A stretch of 64,000 bases of DNA from Bacteroidales bacterium (GCA_020201035.1 JAIVHO010000031.1:62001-126000), one strand, 5' to 3'; numbered from the stretch's first letter, positions 38,217 to 46,592 are shown. Numbers and translations: made by a program. Notes: generated by a model from the sequence alone, not told the origin.

Positions 38217-39150
38217 CGGACTCTATAACTTTCCAAAGGAGAGGAATAAAGGAATAATAGGCACACTGATATTCCATGTGGCCCTTTTTGCCCTGCTTAT
38301 TCTGACCGGACTGCAAACTCCTCTACCCCTACCTGAGGAGGAGGGTATTCTGGTTAATTTTGGCGATGGCGACACCGGATCTGGTCTGTTTGAACCTTCT
38401 GCATCTTCGTCATCACCATCATCAGGCGATCCTGATCCGGGGATCCCTGATAATGCAGCTGCTGTTGCCGCTGCAGAAGAACAGCAACCGGTTACCGCAG
38501 AGGAGCAGATTCTTACCCAAGATTTTGAAGAGGCTCCGGTTGTTGAAAAGAAGAGAGAAGTTGTAGATCCTGATGCTGAAATTAAAAAACAGAAGGCCCT
38601 CGAAGAGCAGAAAAGAATTGAAGAGCAGCGTGAAGCAGATAGGTTACGAAAAGAAGCCGAGGAGGCAGAACGTTTGAAAAGGGAGGCCGAAGCACGGGAA
38701 GCTGCAGAACTGGAAGCGAGGCGACAGGCAATTATAAACCGGACAAGAACGGCGCTGGATAATGCTGCCGCTACAGGCACCAGCCAGGGCATTGCCGGAG
38801 GAACAGGAAACCAGGGCAGGGACTCCGGGTCAGTAAATTCTGTTCTGTACGGAGTTGGCTCCGGAACAGGAACGCGTGGAGTCTCTTTTAATCTGGCTGG
38901 TCGTACACCTTCAAAATTACCTTCACCAACCTATGATATTCAGGAAGAGGGTATAGTGGTGGTTCAGGTTTCTGTTGACAGAAATGGAAAAGTTACCCAG
39001 GCAATTCCGGGAGTAAAAGGTTCAAATACACTTAATGAGTATTTCCTGAGGGTTGCAAAGGATGCTGCCCTTGAAGCCAAATTTGATGCAAAACCTGATG
39101 CCCCGGTAACCCAGATAGGCACAATCACATACCATTTTACCCTCAAGTAA
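38197..39150 (+). CDS. TonB-like energy transducer
   Basis: The 317-residue protein has a short cytoplasmic start, one transmembrane helix (IIGTLIFHVALFALLILTGL), a long hydrophilic Ser/Asp/Pro and then Glu/Lys/Arg-rich coiled-coil part (about 60-185), a Gly-rich linker and a TonB C-terminal domain (about 225-317, EEGIVVVQVSVDRNGKVTQAIPG). No ATG exists before the membrane helix; the only reasonable start is TTG 38197, inside exbD. It would carry the ExbBD proton force to outer-membrane receptors. Confidence 0.85.
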   Translation: MPQIQNSGLYNFPKERNKGIIGTLIFHVALFALLILTGLQTPLPLPEEEGILVNFGDGDTGSGLFEPSASSSSPSSGDPDPGIPDNAAAVAAAEEQQPVTAEEQILTQDFEEAPVVEKKREVVDPDAEIKKQKALEEQKRIEEQREADRLRKEAEEAERLKREAEAREAAELEARRQAIINRTRTALDNAAATGTSQGIAGGTGNQGRDSGSVNSVLYGVGSGTGTRGVSFNLAGRTPSKLPSPTYDIQEEGIVVVQVSVDRNGKVTQAIPGVKGSNTLNEYFLRVAKDAALEAKFDAKPDAPVTQIGTITYHFTLK

Positions 39151-39275
39151 AGCCAGGGTAATTATCTGATAACTAATATTCCTTAGGAGTTCCCCTTCCC
39201 CGTCCATACACAATCATCAATAATTTTAACCTCCGGCAGAAAAAGATTAAATCTCTGTGACTGAATAATACAGAG

Positions 39276-39336
39276 TAACTGCCAGATACCGGGAAGGAAT
39301 AATCACATACCATTTTAACCTCAGGTAAAGCCAGGG
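39276..39336 (+). pseudogene. Relic duplicate of the tonB 3' end
   Basis: 39301-39336 matches 39123-39158 at 34 of 36 bases (AATCACATACCATTTTA...GTAAAGCCAGGG). It still reads ITYHFNLR-stop, against ITYHFTLK-stop in the intact gene. Weaker similarity reaches upstream (GTAAC..CCAGATA). It looks like a decayed tail of a second tonB copy or a partial tandem duplication, 178 bp downstream. Confidence 0.65.
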
Positions 39337-39386
39337 CGGAGACAAAACCCCACGGTTGACCCGGATATTACAGTGTAACGCTCCTG

Positions 39387-40154
39387 TTACCCAAAAAGAA
39401 AATCGAATAGTCCAAAAAGCTTTAGTCCGGCCAGAAACACGGTAATCAGCAGAATCCACCTTACAAAAACGGCTCCCCTCTTAACGGCACTTTTTGCGGC
39501 AATCCATGCGCCACCCATATTCCCGGCTGCAAGAATAAGGCCTATTTTAAGATCAACCTGGCGATTTACAAAAAATACCACTAATGCCACCAGCGTAAAA
39601 CCCATAACAATAAAAACCTTAAGGGCATTTGCCTTTACCAGATCAGCACCTACCCCCAGCACCAGCCATGCCAGAAGAAAGAACCCCACCCCCGCCTGAA
39701 TAAATCCTCCGTATATACCAATCAGAAAGGAGATTACAATATTCCAGAAGGTTGGCTTGCTATTAATCTTGTCCGCATGCTCCCTTATCCATTTTTCCGG
39801 TTTAACGAGTATGACGAAAAACATAAATATAAGAAGACCGCCTATTATGGTCTCCATGAGTTCTTCGTTCAAATCCACGGCAATAATAGCTCCCAGCAGC
39901 GCCCCTGCTGTAGCCGGAAGCAGCAACACTGTACCTTCACTGAAGTTGAATACCTTCTGTTTTCTGAATGAGAAAGCCCCAACAATGCTCTGCATAAGAA
40001 CACCCACCCTGTTTGTTCCGTTAGCTACATTTGCCGGAAGTCCGAGAAACATTAAGAAAGGAAGTGTCAGAAGGGAACCACTCCCTGCGAGCGTATTTAT
40101 AAAACCGGTAACCAGCCCGACTGCCACTATTGCAGGGTAGATGTACCACTCCAT
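39387..40154 (-). CDS. TSUP family permease (TauE/SafE)
   Basis: The 255-residue protein has about eight hydrophobic helices in two repeats. The N-terminal motif VGLVTGFINTLAGSGSLLTLPFLMFLGLPANVANGTNRVG and the partner GIYGGFIQAGVGFFLL are characteristic of the sulfite/sulfonate exporter TauE/SafE family. The substrate is not predictable. It starts 4 nt after the response-regulator gene, so the two probably share a transcript. Confidence 0.92.
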   Translation of the reverse strand: MEWYIYPAIVAVGLVTGFINTLAGSGSLLTLPFLMFLGLPANVANGTNRVGVLMQSIVGAFSFRKQKVFNFSEGTVLLLPATAGALLGAIIAVDLNEELMETIIGGLLIFMFFVILVKPEKWIREHADKINSKPTFWNIVISFLIGIYGGFIQAGVGFFLLAWLVLGVGADLVKANALKVFIVMGFTLVALVVFFVNRQVDLKIGLILAAGNMGGAWIAAKSAVKRGAVFVRWILLITVFLAGLKLFGLFDFLFG

Positions 40155-40158
40155 ATGA

Positions 40159-40548
40159 TCAGAGCTCTATTCCGGTTATATCAGTGATTGCAGTCTCAAG
40201 ATTGGAAACCAGTGAATTATCCTTAATCACATAATCCTGTATCCCCTTCCTGGCAAGTTCAAGAACAACATCTCCCCTGTCCTGCCCTGATAGCATAATA
40301 ACCGGAATTTCGGGTTTCTGAGATCGTATATGCTCAAAAATTTCCATCCCGTTAAGAACTTTTTCTCCGGACTTAAAAAAGTAATAATCCAGAATTATCA
40401 GGTCGGGATCCTTTTCCAGGGCCTCAATACAATCCTCTCCATACTCATATGATTCAACAAGGAAAATCTCCGAGTTAAATCGTTTAACTATCAGCTGAGA
40501 GATAAACGGGTCATCATCAACAACAAATATCAGCTTTCGTCCGGCCAT
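40159..40548 (-). CDS. Single-domain response regulator
   Basis: The 129-residue protein is one receiver domain with no output domain. It has the acidic pair (FVVDDDPFISQL), the phospho-acceptor Asp (DLIILDYYFF), the switch Ser (VIMLSGQD) and the conserved Lys (DYVIKDNS). No histidine kinase is next to it, so its partner is unknown. It may act by protein contact, as CheY-like proteins do. Confidence 0.9.
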   Translation of the reverse strand: MAGRKLIFVVDDDPFISQLIVKRFNSEIFLVESYEYGEDCIEALEKDPDLIILDYYFFKSGEKVLNGMEIFEHIRSQKPEIPVIMLSGQDRGDVVLELARKGIQDYVIKDNSLVSNLETAITDITGIEL

Positions 40549-40606
40549 CTTATTAAACTGCTACTTAACCAATAATATTTAATTTTCCTCAACGCCTGTC
40601 CTGCTG

Positions 40607-41887
40607 CTATAATCTGAAAAGTGGATAATCCTTCATCATATCATGTACCTTATTGCCAACTGTTGCAATAACCTTCTCATTTTCAATATTTGAGATCACC
40701 TCATCGATAAGTAAAACAATAGGTTCCATTGTATCCTCATTAAGTCCGCGTGTCGTAATTGCAGGAGTTCCTACCCTCAGCCCGCTGGTCTGGAAGGGTG
40801 ATCTTGAATCAAAAGGCACCATATTCTTATTAACGGTAATGTGTGCTTTAACAAGGCTGTTTTCAACCTGCTTTCCAGTAATATCAGGGTACTTTGTCCG
40901 CAGGTCTATCAGCATCGAGTGATTATCTGTTCCATCAGAAATAACCTTGTATCCCATTGCAATAAATGCTCTGGCCATTTTATCTGCGTTCTTCTTTACC
41001 CGTGCCTGATATCTCTTAAACTCAGGTGTCAAAGCCTCACCAAATGCTATTGCCTTGGATGCTATAACATGCTCAAGCGGCCCCCCCTGTATACCGGGAA
41101 ACACTGCCGAATTAATTAACGCTGACATCATCCTGACCTCTCCCTTATTGGTGGTAATGCCCCACGGATTTTCAAAATCTTTCCCAATCAAAATAACACC
41201 ACCACGGGGTCCGCGCAGTGTTTTATGTGTGGTCGAAGTAACTATATGAGCATGCTTCAGCGGATTATCAAGGAGGCCGGCTGCAATTAGTCCTGCAGGG
41301 TGAGCCATATCCACCATCAGAATAGCTCCTATGGAATCAGCAATCTCACGCATTCTGCGGTAATCCCACTCCCTTGAATAGGCAGAAGCACCCCCAATAA
41401 TCATTTTGGGTTTCTCGCGGAGTGCCACCTCCTCCATCATATCATAATCAACCAGTCCAGTATCCTCTTTTACACCATATGAAACAGGCCTGTAGAGTAT
41501 ACCTGAAGAGTTGACAGGAGATCCATGTGAAAGATGACCACCATGCGACAGGTCAAGCCCCATAAATGTATCCCCTGGCTTAAGCACTGAAAGAAAAACC
41601 GCCATATTTGCCTGAGCTCCTGAATGGGGCTGTACATTGGCATATTCAGCACCGTAAAGCTCCTTTAACCTGTCAATAGCTATCTGTTCACTCTGATCAA
41701 CAATCTCACATCCCCCGTAGTAACGCTTACCAGGATACCCTTCAGCATACTTATTGGTCATAACTGAGCCCATTGCCTCCATTACCTGCGGACTTACAAA
41801 ATTTTCAGAAGCTATCAGCTCAATTCCATTTATCTGACGCTGCCTCTCCTGCTCAATCAGATCAAAAATCAGTTTATCCCTGTTCAT
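40607..41887 (-). CDS. glyA: Serine hydroxymethyltransferase
   Basis: GlyA interconverts serine and glycine with tetrahydrofolate, the main source of one-carbon units. The 426-residue PLP enzyme contains the substrate/PLP motifs [12 protein letters not shown] and [13 protein letters not shown], the active Lys (about 222) in [13 protein letters not shown] and the C-terminal motif [14 protein letters not shown]. Length is standard. A -7 box (TATATTTG, minus strand, 41968-41975) lies about 80 nt upstream; no glycine riboswitch was recognised in the leader. Confidence 0.97.
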   Translation of the reverse strand: MNRDKLIFDLIEQERQRQINGIELIASENFVSPQVMEAMGSVMTNKYAEGYPGKRYYGGCEIVDQSEQIAIDRLKELYGAEYANVQPHSGAQANMAVFLSVLKPGDTFMGLDLSHGGHLSHGSPVNSSGILYRPVSYGVKEDTGLVDYDMMEEVALREKPKMIIGGASAYSREWDYRRMREIADSIGAILMVDMAHPAGLIAAGLLDNPLKHAHIVTSTTHKTLRGPRGGVILIGKDFENPWGITTNKGEVRMMSALINSAVFPGIQGGPLEHVIASKAIAFGEALTPEFKRYQARVKKNADKMARAFIAMGYKVISDGTDNHSMLIDLRTKYPDITGKQVENSLVKAHITVNKNMVPFDSRSPFQTSGLRVGTPAITTRGLNEDTMEPIVLLIDEVISNIENEKVIATVGNKVHDMMKDYPLFRL

Positions 41888-41967
41888 TATCCCTTGATTT
41901 ATAAATTTAATACCCTGTATACCAACTTAATATATCATATTTTCATCTGGTTTAAAATATATCACTG

Positions 41968-41975
41968 CAAATATA
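41968..41975 (-). promoter_or_regulatory. Probable glyA promoter (-7 box)
   Basis: TATATTTG on the minus strand fits TAnnTTTG and implies a leader of about 75 nt. No good -33 TTTG is present. Confidence 0.5.
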
Positions 41976-42087
41976 GTTCATTTTATGCTATCCTCCATTA
42001 TAATACCGGTTTCGCCACAACATGAAACAATTAAGGAGGATAAAACTAAAAAAAGGTATCATAACGCTTATTTTTTCCCATATTCCT

Positions 42088-42116
42088 TTTGAAATATCAA
42101 AACCTGCTTATTTTTG
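42088..42116 (+). promoter_or_regulatory. Promoter of the 42230 gene (-33 TTTG and -7 TATTTTTG)
   Basis: TTTG (42088-42091), 17 bases and TATTTTTG (42109-42116) form a good Bacteroidota promoter. Transcription would start near 42123, leaving a leader of about 107 nt. Confidence 0.65.
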
Positions 42117-42128
42117 TATCATTATACC

Positions 42129-42148
42129 ATGCCGTATATTAACGGCAT
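42129..42148 (+). promoter_or_regulatory. Leader hairpin just after the predicted transcription start
   Basis: ATGCCGT and ACGGCAT pair perfectly (7 bp, loop ATATTA), starting about 6 nt into the predicted mRNA. There is no T run after it, so it is more likely a 5' stability or regulatory element than a terminator. Confidence 0.5.
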
Positions 42149-42229
42149 AGTCGGGGTAAAAAGGGATACCGGCAACAAAGGAATAACGGCAACATTGACT
42201 GTTTTAATTAGAAATATACTGAAAATAGA

Positions 42230-42571
42230 ATGAGCGAAGAAAAAATAAGGGTAATAAAGGATTATGAAAAACTTGATGATCAGATACAGGAACAGATCAA
42301 GCTGGTCTACCCCAATGGATTCAGCCAGTACCTGATCAGCTTTACCAATAAGGAGGGTAAACTGGTAAGTGCCCTGCCCTTTGAAACCGATGACAAATAT
42401 TATCTGGTCAGGATGACTCTCAAGGAGGCCAAACAGATTATAGATGAAGATGAAGATTATGATGATAAAGGAAATCTGAAGGATGAGAGTCGGGAAGAGT
42501 ATGAAGATAAATATTCTGATCTTGACTATATTGCTGATAATATAGAAGATGATGACTTTGACATTGATTAA
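42230..42571 (+). CDS. Conserved hypothetical acidic protein
   Basis: The 113-residue protein has an ordered N-terminal half (IKLVYPNGFSQYLISFTNKEGKLVSALPFETDDKYYLVRMTLKEAKQII) and a strongly acidic C-terminal tail (DEDEDYDDKGNL... DIEDDDFDID-like). It has no signal, membrane segment or Cys. I recall similar short proteins in Bacteroidota genomes but cannot name a family or function. It is a single gene with a good promoter and a structured leader. The acidic tail suggests a protein- or nucleic-acid-mimic interaction surface, which is speculation. Confidence 0.75.
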   Translation: MSEEKIRVIKDYEKLDDQIQEQIKLVYPNGFSQYLISFTNKEGKLVSALPFETDDKYYLVRMTLKEAKQIIDEDEDYDDKGNLKDESREEYEDKYSDLDYIADNIEDDDFDID

Positions 42572-42643
42572 TGATATAATAACCGGATAATTATCCCCCG
42601 GTTAGAAAATTCATCATGATTTATTTACTCAATACATTTTCAA

Positions 42644-43378
42644 ATGCCGGATAGTGAAATAAAAATTTATCCGACGGCTCAGCATATTGCCGAAGTGCTG
42701 GCCTCTGAAATAGCCTCGCTGGCAATCGGGGCAAAAGAACAGGGCAAAATCTTCAATATAGCCCTCTCAGGCGGAACAACCCCGAAAAGACTCTATAACG
42801 TACTTGCGGAAATTTATGCAGAAGATATTCCCTGGGAATTTGTGCATATATACTGGAGTGATGAGAGGTGCGTGGCACCGGATCACCCCGACAGCAACTA
42901 TGGGTTCACAAAGGAACACCTGCTCCGGTATGTTCCCATTCCGCAAAAAAATATTCATCCCATTAACGGGGGAGAAGATTCCAAATCTGAATCAGTCAGA
43001 TACTCGGAAGAGATAATAGAGACCGTACCAATAGCTGATAAACTTCCCAGATTTGATCTGGTAATTCTTGGTATGGGATCAGACGGGCATACGGCATCAA
43101 TATTTGATGACAGACTTGACCTTATTGAATCGGACCGTATCTGCGTTTCAACTATTCACCCTGCTACCGGTCAGAAAAGAATTACACTAACAGGGAGAGT
43201 CATTAATAATGCCGCTTTTATTGCCTTTATGATAACCGGAATGGAAAAAGCAGCTGTTGCAGCTGCCATACTTGATGATAATGAAGATGCGGATGACTAT
43301 CCGGCTGCCTATATATACCCGGAAAACGGTAAAATTATATGGTACCTCGATGAGGTTGCAGCATCAGATCTTCAATAA
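42644..43378 (+). CDS. pgl: 6-phosphogluconolactonase (DevB type)
   Basis: Pgl hydrolyses 6-phosphogluconolactone in the oxidative pentose phosphate pathway. The 244-residue protein has NIALSGGTTPKRLYNVLAE, HIYWSDERCVAPDHPDSNYG and LVILGMGSDGHTASIF, the three family motifs. zwf and gnd, the usual neighbours, are not in the window. It is followed by a strong bidirectional terminator and the convergent csp gene. Confidence 0.93.
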   Translation: MPDSEIKIYPTAQHIAEVLASEIASLAIGAKEQGKIFNIALSGGTTPKRLYNVLAEIYAEDIPWEFVHIYWSDERCVAPDHPDSNYGFTKEHLLRYVPIPQKNIHPINGGEDSKSESVRYSEEIIETVPIADKLPRFDLVILGMGSDGHTASIFDDRLDLIESDRICVSTIHPATGQKRITLTGRVINNAAFIAFMITGMEKAAVAAAILDDNEDADDYPAAYIYPENGKIIWYLDEVAASDLQ

Positions 43379-43382
43379 AACA

Positions 43383-43410
43383 GAAATCCCCTGCCGAAGC
43401 AGGGGATTTC
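43383..43410. terminator. Bidirectional terminator between pgl and csp
   Basis: GAAATCCCCTGC and GCAGGGGATTTC form a perfect 12-bp stem with the stable tetraloop CGAA. On the minus strand it is followed by TGTTTTATT. It serves the convergent pgl and cold-shock genes. Confidence 0.9.
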
Positions 43411-43436
43411 TCCCATAAATATATGCTATACTTTTA

Positions 43437-43631
43437 TTAGCTAGCAATAACGTTAAAAGCCACAATTCCTTTGTCGCCCTGACGGGTTTCAAATTGTACT
43501 TCCTGGCCTTCCTGAAGCCTCTGAAGTGAATCAGAGAGTCCTGTCCTGTGTACAAAGACGTCCCCACTATCGGTCTGAATAAAGCCAAATCCCTTGACTT
43601 CGTCGTACCATTTTACAGTTCCTTTTTTCAT
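43437..43631 (-). CDS. Cold-shock domain protein (CspA family)
   Basis: The 64-residue single cold-shock domain has RNP1 (KGFGFIQT) and RNP2 (VFVH) after the usual start MKKGTVKWYDEVKGFGF. It binds single-stranded RNA/DNA and melts mRNA structure. It lies 18 nt downstream of the RRM gene on the same strand, so both are probably made from one transcript. Confidence 0.95.
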   Translation of the reverse strand: MKKGTVKWYDEVKGFGFIQTDSGDVFVHRTGLSDSLQRLQEGQEVQFETRQGDKGIVAFNVIAS

Positions 43632-43649
43632 ACTCTGGTATTTAAAAAA

Positions 43650-43895
43650 TTACTCTCTGGGTCTTGCTTCGTTCACAACCAATTTCCTCCCCTGTACGTC
43701 TGTTTCGTTCAGGTTTGAAATGGCCTCACGCGCTTCTGACTCATTTTCCATCTCGACAAAACCGAAACCTTTACTCTTTCCGGTCATTTTGTCTTTAATA
43801 ATTCTAACTGATGATGCTTCACCATACTCTTCAAAGAGTTCTTTAAGGTCATTCTCTCTGACACCGTATGCCAGATTTCCAACATAAATGTTCAC
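43650..43895 (-). CDS. RRM-type RNA-binding protein
   Basis: The 81-residue single RNA-recognition motif has RNP2 (IYVGNL) and RNP1 (KGFGFVEM) with the standard spacing, and a short basic tail (GRKLVVNEARPRE). Such small RRM proteins are common in Bacteroidota and cyanobacteria, often cold-induced. It is upstream of csp; a long leader of about 170 nt is predicted. Confidence 0.95.
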   Translation of the reverse strand: MNIYVGNLAYGVRENDLKELFEEYGEASSVRIIKDKMTGKSKGFGFVEMENESEAREAISNLNETDVQGRKLVVNEARPRE

Positions 43896-44345
43896 GGTAA
43901 AAAAAATTAAATTAATAAAAAAAATAACTTACGGAATTCTCAAACAAGGCAGACAGTTTAATGTTTAAAACCGCTATCGTGTTATATTGATATTCCGGGA
44001 TTTAAAAAGGAGGTCTGAATCGAAGTGAAAAAAATCATCTTAAAACGTCATACACAAACTTTTAAATCGAAGCAAATATAAGATAATTAATTGAATTAAA
44101 TCCATTTTTGCAAAATGATTTGATAATATTCCATGATTGTAACTAAATTGAACCTCGTTTCAATTAGTGAACAGCGTTTCATTAATGATTATTAAATTTA
44201 CAGTGCAACGGCAGCAGGAAAACAAAAATATTAATAATATGATGCAGATATCTACTATTAACCTGAAAAAGAGACTCTCTGGATTACTGGTAAAACAGCA
44301 AAGTCAGATCTGTTTATAACTGAGTATATCCCCCTGTCAAATCCC
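43896..44345. other. Intergenic region with long RRM-csp leader
   Basis: This is an AT-rich stretch with no convincing ORF before about 44270. On the minus strand it holds the predicted RRM-csp promoter (TATATTTG, 44073-44080) and the leader down to 43895. A small inverted repeat, ATTGAA-CCTCGT-TTCAAT, lies near 44140-44165. From 44268 an open plus-strand frame leads into the small ORF at 44346. Confidence 0.6.
44073..44080 (-). promoter_or_regulatory. Probable promoter of the RRM-csp transcript (-7 box)
   Basis: TATATTTG on the minus strand fits TAnnTTTG and predicts a 5' leader of about 170 nt, as often found on cold-shock mRNAs. The -33 box is unclear. Confidence 0.45.
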
Positions 44346-44504
44346 ATGGAAACAGGTATAGAAACAGGAAAAAGTTACAGGCTTGACAATCTTTATGCAA
44401 ATATTGAGTATAAAATACTGGAAATTAAAGATAACAGGATTACCCGTATCTGGTTCAGGATCGCTGCCACATCAGAGAAACCGCCCGCTGAAGGATGGAT
44501 TTAA
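44346..44504 (+). CDS. Small ORF or C-terminal gene fragment, 52 residues
   Basis: The ORF METGIETGKSYRLDNLYANIEYK... ends KPPAEGWI-stop, 19 nt before the dehydrogenase start. It is too short for the ORF track. The same frame is open for a further 26 codons upstream (PEKETLWITGKTAKSDLFITEYIPL) without a start codon. The alternating hydrophobic pattern (IEYKILEIKDNRITRIWFRI) looks like real beta structure. It may be a small gene or the tail of a truncated one. I do not recognise a family. Confidence 0.4.
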   Translation: METGIETGKSYRLDNLYANIEYKILEIKDNRITRIWFRIAATSEKPPAEGWI

Positions 44505-44523
44505 TCATTCAAAACAGTTGATT

Positions 44524-45522
44524 ATGGAAATGGTTACCGGAAATATGGTTGCAGCAATAATGGAGGAACCTATGGCTCCACTTGTAGTCAGGAACATGCC
44601 GGTTCCTGTTCCGGGTAAAGGTGAGGTTCTGGTAAAGATGGAAGCTGCAGCGCTGAATCCCTCTGACCTGAGCATGCTCACAGGGGGTTACGCGGTTAAA
44701 CCCCGGTACCCGTTTATTCCAGGAATAGAAGGAAGTGGAACGGTTGTTGGCCATGGTGGCGGATTGCTTGCAAGACTCAGGATGGGACGTAGGGTTGCCT
44801 GCACATCTTCACCCGGTGGAGGAGGTACATGGGCCGGTTACATGGTTACCAGCGCAGCTAAAACTATCCCTCTTCCAACAGAAACAACCTTCGAGGAGGG
44901 AGCCTCCCTTATCGTTAATCCGATGACAGTTGTTGCTTTTCTAAGAATACTTAAGGGAGGCCGGTACAGGGCAGCTGTCAACACTGCTGCTGCAAGCGCA
45001 CTGGGAAAGATGCTGATCAGGTTGCTAAAGAGAGAAAAACTTCCCCTGATAAATATTGTAAGGCGTACAAATCAGGTTGCCACGCTTGAGGAAGCCGGGG
45101 CAGAATATATTCTTGTAAGCTCATCACCCGGTTTTGAGGAAAAGTTTGCCTCCCTGGCTGAAAGGCTTGAAGCAGACATTATCCTGGATGCGGTGGGTGG
45201 ATCCCTTGCAGGCACCCTTATCTCAAAAGCACCACCCGGAACCAGATTTATTTCTTACGCATCACTCTCAGGTGACAATATATCAATCGACCCTAAGGAG
45301 TTGTTGCAGCAAAATAAATCTGCAGGCGGGTTCTACCTTGCAACATGGCTTGCATCACAAAGTTTAACCTCAACCCTTTCTGATATCTCAAAGGTCAAAA
45401 GGATGATCTCCTCTGAACTGGCAACGGAAGTATCAGCCTCCATGCCTCTTTCAGATATCAATAAGGCTGTTACAGAGTACAGGAAACAGATGACACGGGG
45501 TAAAATAATTATCAAACCCTGA
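44524..45522 (+). CDS. Zinc-type alcohol dehydrogenase-like / quinone oxidoreductase (MDR family)
   Basis: The MDR fold is clear: an N-terminal GroES-like domain (PGKGEVLVKMEAAALNPSDLSMLTGGY, FIPGIEGSGTVVG) and a Rossmann domain whose nucleotide loop is degenerate (AAVNTAAASALGKMLIRLLK). No catalytic zinc Cys/His set is seen, so it belongs with NADPH-dependent quinone/enoyl reductases. I chose ATG 44524 (MEMVTGNMVAAIMEE), giving 332 residues; the track ORF adds 47 codons that overlap the small ORF upstream and look non-coding. Confidence 0.85.
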   Translation: MEMVTGNMVAAIMEEPMAPLVVRNMPVPVPGKGEVLVKMEAAALNPSDLSMLTGGYAVKPRYPFIPGIEGSGTVVGHGGGLLARLRMGRRVACTSSPGGGGTWAGYMVTSAAKTIPLPTETTFEEGASLIVNPMTVVAFLRILKGGRYRAAVNTAAASALGKMLIRLLKREKLPLINIVRRTNQVATLEEAGAEYILVSSSPGFEEKFASLAERLEADIILDAVGGSLAGTLISKAPPGTRFISYASLSGDNISIDPKELLQQNKSAGGFYLATWLASQSLTSTLSDISKVKRMISSELATEVSASMPLSDINKAVTEYRKQMTRGKIIIKP

Positions 45523-45574
45523 TTGTATATCAGTAAACCCTGCTTTAAATAAACCACGAAACCGGATCAACAGT

Positions 45575-46429
45575 ATGAAAAAAGAGAACGGAAGAAACAG
45601 TTTCAGAGTCATTGCTGTCTTTATCCTAACATCAGTGATCCTGCTTACTGCATGTAATCAAAAATCAGGGAATAACCCTGCAGATGTGCCTGTAATTATA
45701 GGAAATGAAGAGGCTGTTCTGTCAACACTATATAATCACTATTCTGCTGAATACAGGGCACTCGCCTGGCAGGCGTTCAATATAGCATCAGAACGCATTC
45801 TGGATATTACGAACGGCACAGAATCAACAGATTCCCTTGCTGTTGTTGTAGATATTGATGAGACTCTTCTTGATAACTCTCCTCATCAGGCCCTGACTAT
45901 CCTAACCGGCGATCCCTACCCTGCCGGATGGAATGAATGGTGCAGTCTGGCGGTGGCAGAAGCAATTCCCGGGGCTGTCAGCTTTTTAAACCTTGCCGAC
46001 TCTCTGGGCTTCAGTATATTCTACGTATCAAACCGGCATGAGGATCCCCTCTATGAACCCACATTTAAAAACCTTGTTGAAAAGGGATTCCCCCAGGTCT
46101 CCAGCAATTCCCTTCTCCTTAGAAAAAAAGCTACAGCAACAAACCCTGACCCTTCAAATAAGGAGGCAAGGAGAAAATTTATTGAATCTGGGGGATTTAA
46201 TATTATACTATATGCCGGTGATAACATTGGTGATTTCTACAGTGACAAGGAAAAAGGTGATGAAAGGTTGAAAAGAGCAATGGAAGATCGAAGCAGTTTT
46301 GGGACAACATACATTGTTCTTCCAAATCCTATGTATGGCAACTGGCCATCTGCTGCCGGCAGTGACGGAACACCTGAGAGTTATGCACGACTCCTGCATA
46401 TAATGACAGAACCATTCAGAAAAAGATGA
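45575..46429 (+). CDS. 5'-nucleotidase, lipoprotein e(P4) family (class C acid phosphatase)
   Basis: The 284-residue lipoprotein (SVILLTACNQ, Cys at 27) is a HAD-fold phosphatase. The nucleophile motif is VVDIDETLLDNS (DxDxT) and the second acidic motif is YAGDNIGDFYSD. In Haemophilus e(P4) dephosphorylates NMN and other 5'-nucleotides so that nucleosides can be taken up. The same outer-surface scavenging role is inferred here. It is separated from its neighbours by 52 nt upstream and about 160 nt downstream. Confidence 0.92.
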   Translation: MKKENGRNSFRVIAVFILTSVILLTACNQKSGNNPADVPVIIGNEEAVLSTLYNHYSAEYRALAWQAFNIASERILDITNGTESTDSLAVVVDIDETLLDNSPHQALTILTGDPYPAGWNEWCSLAVAEAIPGAVSFLNLADSLGFSIFYVSNRHEDPLYEPTFKNLVEKGFPQVSSNSLLLRKKATATNPDPSNKEARRKFIESGGFNIILYAGDNIGDFYSDKEKGDERLKRAMEDRSSFGTTYIVLPNPMYGNWPSAAGSDGTPESYARLLHIMTEPFRKR

Positions 46430-46552
46430 TATATATTCAGGAATTTCCCGAATACTTATCTGGCAGCATCAGTATGGCACCTGATAAGAATTACTGTATC
46501 ACCAGTCCCGCTGTCAGGCCTGGTACTTATCAATTTTGGAAAAAGAGAGGCA

Positions 46553-46560
46553 TATTTTTG
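46553..46560 (+). promoter_or_regulatory. Possible promoter of the cytochrome gene (-7 box)
   Basis: TATTTTTG matches TAnnTTTG and predicts a start near 46567. This lies within the track ORF, so the start codon should be ATG 46593. The nearest TTTG is only 14 nt upstream, shorter than usual. Confidence 0.4.
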
Positions 46561-46592
46561 TACCTTACAATCTGAACAAAAACCAAAGCGTA

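Larger units (their letters stand above)
41888..42229. other. Divergent intergenic region between glyA and the acidic hypothetical gene
   Basis: This 342-base AT-rich stretch has no convincing ORF. It holds the glyA promoter (minus), the promoter of the 42230 gene (plus), a widely spaced 8-bp inverted repeat TATCCTCC (41989) / GGAGGATA (42035), and a leader hairpin at 42129-42148. Confidence 0.7.

Noticed and set aside
38223-38792. 189-residue Ser/Ala-rich minus-strand ORF
   Set aside because: It is the antisense of the Glu/Ala/Arg-rich coiled-coil part of tonB and has no recognisable domain.
41888-41980. Glycine riboswitch in the glyA leader
   Set aside because: The leader is short and AT-rich, and no tandem aptamer core could be recognised.
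44383-44523. N-terminal extension of the dehydrogenase ORF
   Set aside because: The 47 extra residues precede a normal MDR start and overlap a better small ORF in another frame.
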